Shown piece by piece: positions 1-11,600 of a stretch of 64,000 nt of DNA. The stretch is taken from positions 2,700,902 through 2,764,901 of the forward strand of contig NW_019091363.1 in the NCBI RefSeq assembly GCF_001949145.1. Direction: 5' to 3'. How positions within the stretch are numbered: position 1 is the first letter of the stretch; the number at the start of each line of letters is the position of its first letter. The stretch is from Acanthaster planci (Eukaryota > Echinodermata > Asteroidea > Valvatida > Acanthasteridae). The notes below the pieces were generated by a model. The model ran no database searches. It had not been told where the DNA came from and saw nothing but the letters and a program-made list of their open reading frames with translations. Made by a program: the position numbers and the translations under genes.

Positions 1-464
1 CACTTTCTGGTGGCCACTCTAGTCTGACAGACAAAATCTAATGACGCCGGAGTATTTCAGCCAGGCCTGCAGCCTGATAAAAAGAACCCAGATTGTGCAG
101 TGTTATATAACTATCTTTTGTTCACAAACCTGGCACAGTGTGCTGCTGACCTCTTCAATAGGGGCCAGATTAGCATGCAGCGATGCTGTGTGGCTCATCG
201 CTGCGGTGGTGGAGGGCATTTGTCCCCGGTGGTAATCTGCTCGCACTAAATGCCCACAACCGTGGTATACTGTTTCAAAACAAGGCTGGATTATCTCCAC
301 TATTGACAGTGAAAAAATGTTGGTAATGCCCAGCAGCTCAATCTTTTGTGCCGTGCACGGTCTTTTGTTACAAGGCCCAGCTCTTTGTCCCAGTTTCGGG
401 CTCCCCGGCTTCGTGTATAAAGCCTATGTGCTCAAAAACGGGTCCCGGGGCAGCAAGAGGTTAA
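1..464 (-). repeat. Dispersed repeat, copy 1 (TTAA-ended, possibly piggyBac-like MITE)
   Basis: The reverse complement matches 3112-3530 over almost its whole length. Shared blocks include the reverse complement of the stretch ending at 300 (GATAATCCAGCCTTGTTTTG), then CTGCTGGGCATTACC and GGCCTTGTAACAAAAGA. The inner end carries TTAA at 461-464, as does the other copy. The outer end runs off the window. TTAA at the terminus is what piggyBac-type elements leave; no transposase is present. Confidence 0.7.
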
Positions 465-622
465 AGGAGAAGTTAGCATTTGATTGCTATGTCTGAATGC
501 TATGGCTATGGCTTGAAATAACACATGCACTTATAGTAGCCGCTGACTAGTGGCTACACCCACTTCCCATAGACACGTGTAGTAGATTCAGACATGGGTT
601 GATGTCTTTGTTGGGCATACAG

Positions 623-759
623 ATGACGGCCATGCAGCAGGAGACGAGCCAGTTACGAGCGGAGTACGAAGCCAGGCTGGACAGCACCGAGCAAGGCAAC
701 CGTCAGGCCATGAAGGAACTCCGAGAGATGCTGACCGCTCAGCAGAGGATGAGTGCAAA
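623..759 (+). CDS. Coiled-coil gene, first visible coding exon
   Basis: The acceptor is ttgggcatacag and the donor GCAAA|GTATGC. The exon begins MTAMQQETSQL and ends in phase 2 after MSA plus two bases of the next Lys codon. Its first codon is ATG, but the acceptor directly before it marks an internal exon rather than a translation start. Confidence 0.72.
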
Positions 760-3700
760 GTATGCACAGCAACTTGCTGTATTCCGTTGGGTCACTACAG
801 CTGTTCCATTGGGCTGATACTTTGGGGTGGTACTACTAAGACCTTTATTTTTATGAATCTTTATCATTTTTTTTCATTAGTGTTGAAAAAAAGGAGTAGC
901 ATTAATTACACTTGTCTATGATTGTTTAATGCTATACTTTTATATAACAGTACTTTTTACAAGACGCAACATGCTTCTGCTTATTGCCTTCATTATCATT
1001 CCTCTTTTTTTTGGACTAAAGATGGAGGGAGGAATCCAAAACACTTGCCCAGAAATTTGAGGCCAAAGTGAATGATCTCAGGTAAGTCCAGGGTAACCTT
1101 TACAGAGATCGTTTCAACAGTTTAGGACCAAAAATCTCTGATGTCTGTCCGTCCTTGTTTGGTTTTTAAATCTCTGATGTCTGTCCGTCCTTGTTTGGTT
1201 TTTAATTATTTGCTCATGACTATCACTGACACCAGGTTTTTTTGGGGGGGGGCTGTGTTAGTTTTGGATTACACAGGATGCACATCTGTTGGCTGTGCAT
1301 GACATTGGCTTTCTGTGCTCAAATGATGATGCTGACCTGATTATGCTTGACACCTCTCCAGAGTTCTTGTCAAGCTTGTCACAAGTCCCAGGGAATAAAC
1401 GGTAATATAGGGAATGCATTTGCCCAGTTCATTTTGAAAAGCAGGGTGATGGGAGACTGGATGACTTGTCTTAGACTTTGCAAGGAGTTGACATCAAAAT
1501 ATTGTTTCTCATGGATCAGTTGTCTATGGTTACGTTACCCGACAGATCAGAGATAGCCATGCACAAGCAGCGTTCGGAGGAACTGACATCACAACTCAGC
1601 CAGCAGAGGGAGATGTTTCTGGAGGTACGTCAGCTGGCATTTTCTTTCGACTTTTTCCATGCGCAAGTTTAGCCAAATTGCCAAGATGAATGTTTGACAT
1701 TCATCAGTCTAAGCAGCTTTACATTTCCTTGAATGGATAGTCTTGGTGTTGTGATATCTGTTGGTGATGTTTTCATGTTGTTTTATTCAATTTTTAGAGT
1801 GAGAGGAAGCAATCAGAGGAAGCAGAAACGATTCGCAAACTCAACCGCAAACTTGCCGATACTGAACTCAGGGCTGCCACTACAACTAAACAGGTTCTCA
1901 TCATCTTGTAACGTCGTAGCGCACTTTCACTCACATCAAAATCTGTTACCACTATCTCCCTTTGGTACTCCTGCAAGAAACCTTCCTGAGCCCTCCAAAC
2001 TCTTTCAGGAAACCATTGACACATTCTTTGTAATCAAGAATCGTCAATTCCCATGGAAAGTCAACGTCGCTGGAGACTATACCATCATCAACCTGCAAGA
2101 TCCTTCAAAACCTCTAGGAGGATTGTGAAGGCTTTCGGGAGGATGAGGGTTGATTTGGAGTGAGGCTGATATGTTAGTTATCCTAATGGTAAAATGTTGC
2201 CCTCACTTGGTGGCGGAATTTGCAACGGCTGCTCCTAAATTATGGAATGCCTTGCCATGGCACATAAGGTGCGAGCAGAGCCTTGCCGTTTTTAAAAGTA
2301 AAGTAAAAACTTACCTTTTTAATGGTGCATTTGCACAATGATATTGCACTGCAAAATTCTTGATTTTATTAGTTTTATTTATTGGGTTATTATTGTTAGT
2401 TTAAATTTTAATGTAGGTTTAGCTGTGATTTCTAATTTTAGTGTCACCGTGTCTGGTATAATTACTTGTCTTTTAGCGTAGGTAGGTTTAGAGGCGTCTG
2501 TCCCCGGGAAGGATGAGACATCACCGATGCCAGCAGGGTTAGATCTTGGTAAAATTGTTTTCCCTATTGTTGGGACAGACGTATCCCCATACTGCCGTTT
2601 GGGTACTAGCATGGTGACATTCATTCATTCATCCCTTCATATCTTAAATCCATTATTTTTTACATCACCTTGTACTCCGCCGTTGACCATTTTTTATGGA
2701 AATGGCACTTTATAAATGAAACTTGTGTTTCATGCTTTGACAGCTGTCGCAGCAGTTAGCCAGAGAGAAGCGACTGCTGCATGACAGGAAACACCTGCAG
2801 AATGAACTGGAGAAGCTCAAGCTAGAATCCAGTCGGTCCATCAGGTAAGTGGTGGGAGTCAGTGAGTGGGTTTGCCACCTGTTTGTTGTCACACATACGT
2901 GTAGATCTCAGTCATCTCACTGTTGCTTTTACCGGCACAGATTCAGTAAAAAAGGGTTACCAAGGTAGACTGAATCTAAATTAGATTACTGATTTACACA
3001 TCGATGCAAAACAATGGGAAAGGTGAAAATTTAGACTTTTTGTCAGAAGATCTTCATTATCTATTAATCACTGTGTACTGCATGTACGTTGGGGTGCGTC
3101 ATGTGACCCACTTAACCACTTCCTGCCGGGGATTCTGGATCCGGACATGTATGCTTTATATGCATGGCCGCGGTCTCCAAACATGGACAAAGGGAACAGG
3201 GCCTTGTAACAAAAGATCGTACTCGGAACAAAAGACCAGGCTGCTGGGCATTACCGACATTTCTTCACTCTCAAAAGTGGAGATAATCCAGCCTTGTTTT
3301 GAAACAGTATACTACGGTTTGGGGCATAGAGAGCGAGCGGATTACCATTGGGGACAAAAGCGCTCTACCACCGCAGCGATGAACCGCACAGAACCACTGC
3401 ATGCAAATCTGGCCCCTATTGAAAAGAGGTCAGCAGCGCACTGAGCCAAGTTTGTGAACAAAAGAAAGTTTAACACTGCACAATCTGGGCTCCTTTTACC
3501 AGGCTGCAGGCAGAGGGGCCACCAGATAGTCCTTCACGTGTTTGTAAGTGTCCAGTAAATGAAGATTGGAATTTTTAAAGATTTTTGAAAACGGAAAAAA
3601 ATGATAAATATCCCGGCCCAGCATCATCAACATTGATACCTGCCCCTTCAGGAAGTGGCTAAAAAAGGAGGTGCACTCAGATTGATTTTAGAACAACCAA

Positions 3701-4164
3701 AGACAAAGCTTTGTCTTGGCACAGTCACATCCAAAATCCTGGGCCTGGAAGAACTACTCAAACTAAAGGGACATAATCCAGTCAAGGTTCAGGGTGATTC
3801 ACACAGGTGCACAAAATACCACTTAATATTTGCCTTTATATTTGCCTGGTGTGCTGACTTACTGGCCTTGGTTTAGACTGTGACTTGTTCATAAAATGGT
3901 CCTTTATTTTTAAATTGTGTCCATGAATTCCCCTGATGCAGGTTACCTGATCCAATCCACTTATCAGACTTAGACAGACCTGAAGCCATGCTAGCAGCCA
4001 ACAGGATCCACAACGGCAGAGCGACGATGACCCTAGGCCAACATCTCAACCTGAATGGCAACAATGCAGCAGGTGGCATGGGTGGAGGGACCACTAGCCA
4101 CATCAGCAGTGTCCGCAGCGGGCGATCCTCTTCTCTTGGGAGTGGCAACTCTTCACCGATGTAG
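623..4164 (+). CDS. Coiled-coil protein, C-terminal six exons (5' partial)
   Basis: Coding exons are 623-759, 1022-1081, 1546-1624, 1798-1893, 2744-2844 and 3942-4164. All introns are GT-AG and the phases match at every junction (2, 2, 0, 0, 2), so about 232 codons read through without a stop. The product is rich in E, K, Q, R and L with heptad-like spacing (for example REMLTAQQRMSAKWREESK and LAREKRLLHDRKHLQNELEK), as in a long coiled coil. It ends in a non-helical tail rich in Gly, Ser and Asn (LNLNGNNAAGGMGGG, then SSLGSGNSSPM). The first visible exon opens at a codon boundary behind an acceptor, so the N-terminus lies outside the window. I do not recognise the family. Centrosomal, ciliary and cytoskeletal coiled-coil proteins look like this, but composition alone cannot decide. 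The exon model is well supported; the function is unknown. Confidence 0.78.
1022..1081 (+). CDS. Coiled-coil gene, internal exon
   Basis: The exon is 60 nt, with acceptor ttttttttggactaaag and a consensus donor CTCAG|GTAAGT. It completes the split Lys codon and encodes WREESKTLAQKFEAKVNDL, leaving phase 2 for the Arg codon finished in the next exon. Confidence 0.75.
1132..1203 (+). repeat. Perfect tandem duplication, 2 x 36 bp
   Basis: Two identical 36-base units, each starting AAATCTCTGATGTCTG and ending TTGTTTGGTTTTT, sit head to tail in an intron of the coiled-coil gene. Perfect identity means a recent duplication or an assembly artefact. Confidence 0.95.
1546..1624 (+). CDS. Coiled-coil gene, internal exon
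   Basis: The acceptor is acgttacccgacag and the donor CTGGAG|GTACGT. It encodes (R)SEIAMHKQRSEELTSQLSQ followed by QREMFLE and ends in phase 0. The charged heptad pattern continues from the previous exon. Confidence 0.75.
1798..1893 (+). CDS. Coiled-coil gene, internal exon
   Basis: The exon is 96 nt in phase 0/0, behind a strong pyrimidine-rich acceptor (tttttag) and before donor AAACAG|GTTCTC. It encodes SERKQSEEAETIRKLNRKL followed by ADTELRAATTTKQ. The frame stays open about 80 codons into the intron, which is fortuitous. Confidence 0.72.
2195..2725 (+). mobile_element. CR1/L2-like non-LTR retrotransposon, 3' end fragment
   Basis: The frame at 2195-2341 encodes FATAAPKLWNALPWHIR, then a short stretch, then FKSKVKTYLF. 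This is the familiar extreme C-terminus of reverse transcriptases of CR1/L2/Jockey-type LINEs (pattern AP.LWN.LP..IR, then FK.KLKT.LF). About 370 bases of AT-rich 3'UTR follow. It closes with TGGAAATGGCACTTTATAAATGA, split here as TGGAAATGGCAC and TTTATAAATGA, which resembles the end of such elements. The rest of the reverse transcriptase is missing, so the copy is 5'-truncated. The left boundary is uncertain. Confidence 0.7.
2744..2844 (+). CDS. Coiled-coil gene, internal exon
   Basis: The acceptor is catgctttgacag and the donor ATCAG|GTAAGT. It encodes LSQQLAREKRLLHDRKHLQ followed by NELEKLKLESSRSI and ends in phase 2. The 3' end of a retrotransposon lies only about 20-30 bases upstream of the exon. 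Confidence 0.78.
3112..3530 (+). repeat. Dispersed repeat, copy 2, inverted relative to copy 1
   Basis: It is the direct-orientation partner of the repeat at the left edge and lies in the last intron of the coiled-coil gene. It begins TTAACCACTTCCTGCCGG and ends near GGCCACCAGATAGT. Relative to copy 1 it has lost about 30 bases near the far end. The 128-residue open stretch inside it is present but broken in copy 1, so I do not regard it as a gene. Confidence 0.7.
3942..4164 (+). CDS. Coiled-coil gene, terminal exon
   Basis: Acceptor ccctgatgcag leads to a single G that completes the split Arg codon. The exon then reads LPDPIHLSDLDRPEAMLAAN, a Gly/Asn/Ser-rich tail, and TAG at 4162-4164. The 33-base open region before the acceptor is not used in this frame. 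The tail is low in complexity and probably disordered. Confidence 0.75.
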
Positions 4165-5260
4165 TTTATATAAGATGTGCCCCGTGGAGGAATGTGGTTG
4201 GACATGGGGTCAATCTCACGGGCTGCTTAATGGATAAAGGAAACATCCCAGCAGGTTTCAAAACTTGGATATGCTGATCCTGTTCCCTGCTCTACCCTTC
4301 AGTCCGCCTTGAGTAGAAATACCCTCTGAATGCTTGAAAAGACTCATGTTGGTGGGGAGTGTATTAGGGATTAGATTCCTCAGCTTTTCAGCTGATTTCA
4401 GCTTTTTTTCCCTCACTGGATGTGTACAAAGGCATAGGAGATTTTCACAATTCAGCTTCTTTATGCCTTGTTTCAGCTGTTTTCACCTATTTTTATCATT
4501 GGTCAAATCTCACCCCGGTGTATATCGTGTTAGTAGTGACACAACTGTAACCTCTCGCATTTCATAGTCATTTTTGAACCTGCAAAGTGCAGTTCCCACA
4601 AAAGGAGTCTCTGTTGCTCGGAAAATTGCACCTTCTTTTGGTCCCACTCGGGACAGATACTCTGCAGCATGGTATTTTAAGTAAGGTGTGAAAAGAACAA
4701 AGAGTATTTAAGCTGTCTTTTGAAGTTAGCATGCTCTTCACCGTACATACACCTGTTAGTGAGTAACTGGGTTTGTTAGCGCAGAACTGCACCAAGAAAC
4801 TCATTTGTGAAAATTACTGTAACCTTTGGGCTAAGACAGGCAGTTCAGAGAATGGGGCGTCTTGTTATCTGTGTATGCAGAAGTGTAGACAAGGCAGTGA
4901 TCTATGTGGGTTTATACGGAGAACCTCATGCTGTCACTCAAATGTATCACATGGCCAGTAGCAGTCGACGTCCCTGTCCCAAGGTATGCTCACTCTGTCA
5001 ATACCAGAACAGGGTTTTTCATTGCAAGCTAAATGCCAGATACCTACCAAATGTTGAAAATTCTATGCAGTGCTTTGTGGGCATTCTAAGGATTCCTGTT
5101 TGCATAACTCTTTTGACCAGCGTTAGGCTGGAGGCACTGAAGCACAGGAACCATTAATGAGGGTTTGATAGGTGCCTTGCCGTTCTTAAACCTTCGTGGA
5201 AGATTCGGATCAGCAGAATAAATGCTCCTGATAATGCCTGAGGCTTATAAAGCCAAAGCA
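4165..5260 (+). other. Probable 3'UTR and 3' flank of the coiled-coil gene
   Basis: No coding frame is supported after the TAG. A consensus AATAAA hexamer lies at 5217-5222, about 1.05 kb downstream of the stop, and is the first good poly(A) signal candidate. The UTR boundary is inferred. Confidence 0.4.
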
Positions 5261-5408
5261 CATTTTTATTATCGTTCATAAATACCTTTTTAGTCAAGAA
5301 GTCAAAACAAGTTTTAAAAATAATACAAATTCTCAACAATTTTGTTGACCAGTTTCACTTCATTTTTTCAGACGTCCCTCTAGCCATGTTATGGTATGTT
5401 CCTCTCAT

Positions 5409-5640
5409 GGATTTATTTATTTATTTATTTTTTACCCTGGGGGATCCATTCAGTAAGCCTGCTCACTGATCTCCCATGGATCCCAGCTTACATAATTTAA
5501 GACATTAAAATACCAAAAATACAATACAAAAAATAAAAAAGGATGAAAATTAGCAAAACAAATAAGAACTCATTTTACCAATATAATCAAACCAACAAAA
5601 AAATTGCACACAGTTCCACAAAAACTCATAGATTATAGTA
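5409..5640 (-). mobile_element. Probable LINE/SINE 3' end with AAATA-type tail, minus strand
   Basis: On the minus strand a segment containing GGGATCCATGGGAGATCAG runs into CCCAGGGTAAAAAATAAA and then a (TAAA)n tail, seen on the plus strand as TTTATTTATTTATTTA. A short-period A-rich tail at one end is typical of LINE and SINE insertions. No coding part is seen and the 5' limit is a guess. Confidence 0.45.
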
Positions 5641-8600
5641 CACTACAACACAATGTATAGTCATAACAATCCCCTTATATGGAGATTGCCATGGTCATGG
5701 CGCCTACTTTGTGAAGTGGCATGCAGCCATGTGGGTGTTTTATCTATTGTTTAAGACCAGCCATGAGACAGGCTCTCAACCAGTAGGTATAGCTAAACTG
5801 TTTTAGGTATGTATTAAGGGAGCCCGGCGGATAGACTGATGCGTGAAAGCCTTTCAAAGGCTGAGCCAAGCTTCAGCCAAGCCTAGGCCAATGGACCTTC
5901 ATAATCCCCAGCTGATAACAATAGACTGAGCTCCTATGAATAGGGTCTTAATAATAGGTATACTGTTGCAGCATGTAAGGTCTAAGTACCCAAGTTTGAC
6001 AAGAAATAAAGAAGAAAATATGAGTTCCAAATATGGCAGGAGATATAAATTGAAAAGTGTCAGTCAAACTAAAGAACAAACTCAAGAGGTGTGATAGTTG
6101 TAACAGAATCGCTTAGCAAACATGATGCAAATTCTTTATCGGAACTGAATATTTTGGCACAAAGGAATATTTACCCATCAAATCCCATACTTCAGTATCT
6201 GATGATCTTTTTTTTTACAAGAGGGGCCTTGTAAGAATCAATTATTGTCATTTCTATGAGTTGTAAATATTTTCAATTTTTTTCCCAGAAATATAAAGTG
6301 TGTGTGTGCTTGTTTATTTGAATGAATTGTGGTACAAAGGTCTTAAAAGGCTGCATTTGTAATTTGGAAAAATAACATGCATTTACTAGTTAATGTACAT
6401 GTAGTATTCAAGCCTTAATATTTTTAGTATTTGCATTCAGATTTCTTTTACAGCTTTGTAGTACATTGTATTTTGAAATTAACCAAATAGCCTATGGAAT
6501 TGATTGCCTTTGCGTTATAATGTTGTTTCAATGGAATATATATTTATTAGCTTGTTTGGTTGAAACGTGTGTTGATGCATTTCCTAGTATTTGACTATCT
6601 GCTGGATACTGGTTTTTATCAGTAAAACCAATTCTCTGCCTTACCTTGATACAAGCATACAACTCCATTGTATGTTTATCCTTCATTTATTGACTAATAT
6701 TGATTTCCGTATCACACATTTCATTTCAAGTGTCATTTGATTTTCACTACAATACCTGGGTGCTTTTTTTGAGAGCTGATGGTAAAAAAGTTAGTTGAGT
6801 TGGACTCGAACCAAAGACCCTCTGCTTACCAGTGCAAGGATTTTACAACGTGACCACCGAGTTTGTCAGGGTCACATGGCATGTTCCATCAGCAGTCCTC
6901 ACTTTGATGTTAATCAGTTCAGAGATGTTTGCCACTCTTCATCGGCTCTTACCTGAAGCATACCATGCTCAACACCACCTGTTAGTTTTCAGGACTCATT
7001 GTTTACTTTTCTTTATAGGGAGGTACCTTTATTTGACTTCTACAGTAAACTTGCATGTTAACTCTTTTGCATTGTTAAAACTCTCACTGCCTCAATCGCC
7101 ACAGTTGATGAAAGTTGCGGTGAAATGCAGATGCCAAAAAGATGCAGACTAGTAACTGAGAATACCAGGGTCGGTGTGAAAAAAAGACATCCCTAATGAC
7201 CTCCCCTTGCAACAGGTAGAAGCTAGCAATTGCATCCAGTGACAAGATTTATAATTCTGTATGGACTTCCTTGAAGAAGTGCACCCTTGGGCATAAAGCA
7301 AAGCATTACTGTGGTTCCCACACAGTGTGCAAGCGGCTTATGGATGAGTGCATTTCATGCGGAGGTAACACGAATTTGCATTCATTCAAGTAAAAAAATT
7401 AGTTGCATGTGCACCACACCTGTGATATCACATAAACCATTCACTGAATCAATGATTTAAGTCCTGCTGCAGTAGCCTGATTCCAGACCCTTTTTTCTCC
7501 TGAAATTTCAGATCACCTGTTGGTAATGTACAGGTGAGCAAGCTCTGCCGTGTACCTGAAATTTCAGGCACAAATGTTACAGACTTCCTTCGTGCTTGAG
7601 CGCGCAGCCATTGATTGTTCATCAAATTACTGCGTCTGCTGGTCTGCTAAGGCAAGCACGTACAGTCAGTATGGCCCCAGATCTTGCATTATATTCTGTT
7701 GAAATTTTGACCTGGTTTTCTCCTTCCTGGTCGCATTATTTTACAAGCTGAACAAACATTACACAGGGTATACTAGGACATTCCTTGTTTGATTAAAAAA
7801 AATTGTAAACTGAAATAAAACTTTTGTAAACCAAAAATGTGGTTAAATGTATTGTGCATTATTTAACAGGCATGCAACTTTTCCTTGGATCAACTGATTT
7901 CGTCATTTTTCACTTCCCTCTCATGCCATTGGAATTTGAAAAAAACAGTACAAAATCTTGCGAAGATTGGAATTTCCTCTTTTTTGTCAAAGACCAAGTT
8001 GCAAGCCTGATCAAAAAGAAGTTTGTACTTTCTCTGCTTTGAATGATTTGTGTAGAAGGCACATCACTGAAGAAGGTAAGTTGATAATCACTTGAAAGTT
8101 TCTGTTGTGAAACAAATAATAATGAAGTTATTGATAACATGCACTTGGCACTCTTGGCACTATGCCTTGGTAGTATTCAGTCTTGGCATGCAATATTTTT
8201 GCTCTCCACCTTTCTTGTTTTTTTTTTCTTGCTTTCTTCAGGTATCTGTTAAGCTTAATACCCGGTGTTACAAAGCAAAGAAATTTTTAAGTGTATTACT
8301 AATGCATTTTCCGATCATTAACCCTCAGAAATCAGGTCATGCTAAGTTCATGAGGATTTTAACTTCCGGCTTTGTAAAGTTTCAGGATAAAATGTTCTGG
8401 AGAAGAGCTGTGAAGTGTTGAAGTACTATCACAAGCCATAAATAGCATGTTTACCATGCAAGCATTATGTGGACTTTTCCAGTAAAAGTGTTTCATGTTT
8501 GCCAACAGAAAATTCACAACAGCCAAACTTCTGCTTTCACAACATCTCAAAGGATGTATTGACAGGTTGGCTTCGGTGAAAAAAAGATTCCGCGTCGTCA

Positions 8601-11600
8601 GATCCTGTAATTTTTTGTTGATATAAATAGCTCGGATCACTATTTGGATAAGGTTTTGAAATCAGGAATAAAATCCTCAAGTACAATAGCTGTTCTCACT
8701 GAGTATAACCAGCTTTAGGAACCAATCACAATATGAACTCGGCAGTCAGACACTTTGCAGACTCTGTCTTACCTTGAAAAATGGGTTTGTTTATGTGAAT
8801 GCCAACATGCCCACCAAAATGTTATGGCTGCGCTGATGTAAAAGGTCAGCCCAATTTTTTTGTAATGGGATTACATTTTGTTGTAGGTTTTGTTGTAGGC
8901 CACAGAGTAATACCCGTGTGAAAATGGAATAGATTATTTGTTCATGGGAGAATTGATGGTTTGTTTTCTGTTCTCTGTTTGCTGTGCATGGTGTATGGAT
9001 TGTAGGGATTTCTCTTTTATCTCCAATATTTTGATGCAATATTTCTTGCAGGGCAGTTTGAGTTTCCATTTTCATGTCAGCATTTTATCGAGTTTTGTCT
9101 GATAGGTATTTTCCTATTATAGGTACATTTGATGAGGTGTAGTCAGGGATGTATGTGTTGGTTTTAGGTTGTATTGCTTGTAAAGTTGTTGCTGTCCGTT
9201 GATTCTTCTGTATTTTTCATTATTGCTCTTTGCCAGTTTGCTGTTGGGTTTCTTCATCTGATTATGTCTGCAGCTGATATTGTGAGTTTCCCCAAACTGT
9301 CCAGTTAGTCATAGCACTGTACAACTCGGCAGCAGTAGTTTTTTCAGCTCAGTTCCAAGGTTTCCCAGCACCAAGCACAGGATTCAAGGATTTGTATCCA
9401 GCTGTGAATTTTGCTCTTAAGTTGAATTGAACTTCTGCAGAGCTAGCTGTGCAGCAGTGATTGTGTGCCTGCAGCCACGCCCCTGGGCAGGACTTGCACC
9501 TGAAACTGGCTGGGATCTTATACTGTGTTGACACTGCAGTAGAATCCAAGTTTTCTTGACAGTGCTGCATGATAGTGATGGAGTCTTATATTGTTGCTGT
9601 CTGACATACTGGAATACAATTAATGTTGAAACTCCTATGGGAACTGCTATAACCTCCATGCTGTGTTTGCAAGGTGGGTTTTTTCACTTTTCAATCCAAT
9701 ACATGAGTCATGTTATATTTTATTCACTTTGGCAAACTTGATGTGTAGATTACAGATAGATTGCATGTTAATAATCTGTCAAGTTTGAGCCATGTTTGTC
9801 GTTTTATTCAGAATGTGGGTTTCAAGAATTAATGTGATCATAATGTACATCCGTTAAAGGTTGATGACTGGACTTGCATAGGGTCTGGTACATTGTGTGG
9901 TTTTCAGGTTTTCTCCCTCAGCTACACGATTCATGACCAGGTACGGTTTTTTGGCCCTTTATAAGAAGGAATATTTTAAAGAGACAAAACTCGATTTCCA
10001 ATTTAACGCTGCTTGTGTTTTGAACTTACACCATTTTGAAAAGAAATCCAGCTTAGTCTTTTCAAATAGGTAAATCATTAGAATTAGAAAACCACAGTAA
10101 ATGAAGCGCCCAACCTTCCGAGAAAATAAAATAAATAAAAGGAGTGCAGCTCTTTATTTAAATTGACACCATTTTGGTTGGATTTTGAAGAAACTTTTCA
10201 GGACATTTGGGGAAACCTCTAGATTTTTCTCAATGGAGAGAACACTCCCCCCCCCAACTCATTTTCTTGATATTATTTCTTTTGCTGGGACTATGGGGTG
10301 AGGTTTACTATGGTAACCACCCTTGTCTCTCCCTCTCTCCCAGTTGCATGATATGTCACTATCAGCTTGATTTTCTTCTCTATCAAGATGTCAATTGTCT
10401 GTTTCAAATATCCTTATTTGTTTAGAGCGATCATGATTTATCGGGTAAGCGTTCTGTATGTGAATATTTCTTACCCTCATTATCACACCGTGACAACTTT
10501 TATTACCCCGTTTGCGAAATCCTGATTTTTTCCCCTGTTACTCAGAAACACCATTTGCATAAGTTATCTTATCAAACGGAAGTTGCCCAACTCCAAGGTT
10601 TCCTAGTTTCAGTGTGGTGGGGTCACCGATCGATCGTGCAAGTGATTACTTGGGTCTTTGATTGCATACAGTAGGATGTGCTGAAACCGAATATGGAATT
10701 CTTCCCGGACATTATGTGGTTATGTGGCACACATTGCATTGACATGATTATTGTGTTCATGCTATCATGAATAACATTTCTAGTTGCGTGGGAGGTTAAG
10801 TTATTTTGATTGTTTGAGGTTGACTTGGTTTGTTTTTTCAGCCCTTCCCTACTAATCAGAGTGTAAGACAACTGTTTTGTTTTTAGGGATTTTGTTAAAT
10901 GTTCATCTCTGTCATTCACTATAATTTTCTTCCAGTCAGATAGATATTTTGGTAAGTGTTTATTTCAATTTTTAAGTTTGTGGGGTTTTTTTTGGGGGGG
11001 GGCATTCAACCATTTAATTATTTGAACTATGAAATATTAATTTTTTATAGCAGTTTGTAATTCTTGTGCATAATAAAGTGCAAACATAACAAGGTTTGAT
11101 TGTTCTAAACTGCTCTTATAGTCCTTCGATGATTTCTCTGTACAGTATAGTTTGAAGTATTATTTCTTATTATTCAGTATTGTACATGTACATGTAATAA
11201 GTCAGTTAACCTTTTTGCTGGTGTGTCAATAATGTTTAAATAGGTGTCACTGAAAATGATGAATCAGGACAAAATATCTCAGCTGAGATGGCAAACATAG
11301 TGCTAAATGTGAATGGCCGTTGTACTACTAAACAAACACTCCAAGCCAACCATGCACACCAATTATACCACAACATATGTTCCCAACCAGCTGTCTGAGT
11401 ACACTGTGAGTAGATCAGATTTGATGATCACTCCGGTAAATAGGACGGCAATTGTGGTCTGGCATTATACCAGTGTTGTGAATGGCCTTTTGAGTCAAGT
11501 ACAGGGATTATGAGTTGGCTTGTGTAGACCCCTACGATTGGCTGGGCATCACGTGCTGTTGTGGGCATTTACTGCGGATGCTGAGATCAGGTTTGATTAG

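Noticed and set aside
1733-2128. 131-codon plus-strand frame
   Set aside because: Contains the true exon 1798-1893, but the rest is read-through into flanking introns.
3004-3444. 146-codon plus-strand frame
   Set aside because: Mostly the repeat at 3112-3530, whose other copy has the frame broken; not a gene.
3873-4205. 110-codon minus-strand frame
   Set aside because: Antisense shadow of the terminal exon of the coiled-coil gene.
6784-6872. Functional tRNA gene
   Set aside because: B box is perfect but the acceptor and D stems do not pair, so only a tRNA-derived relic is claimed.
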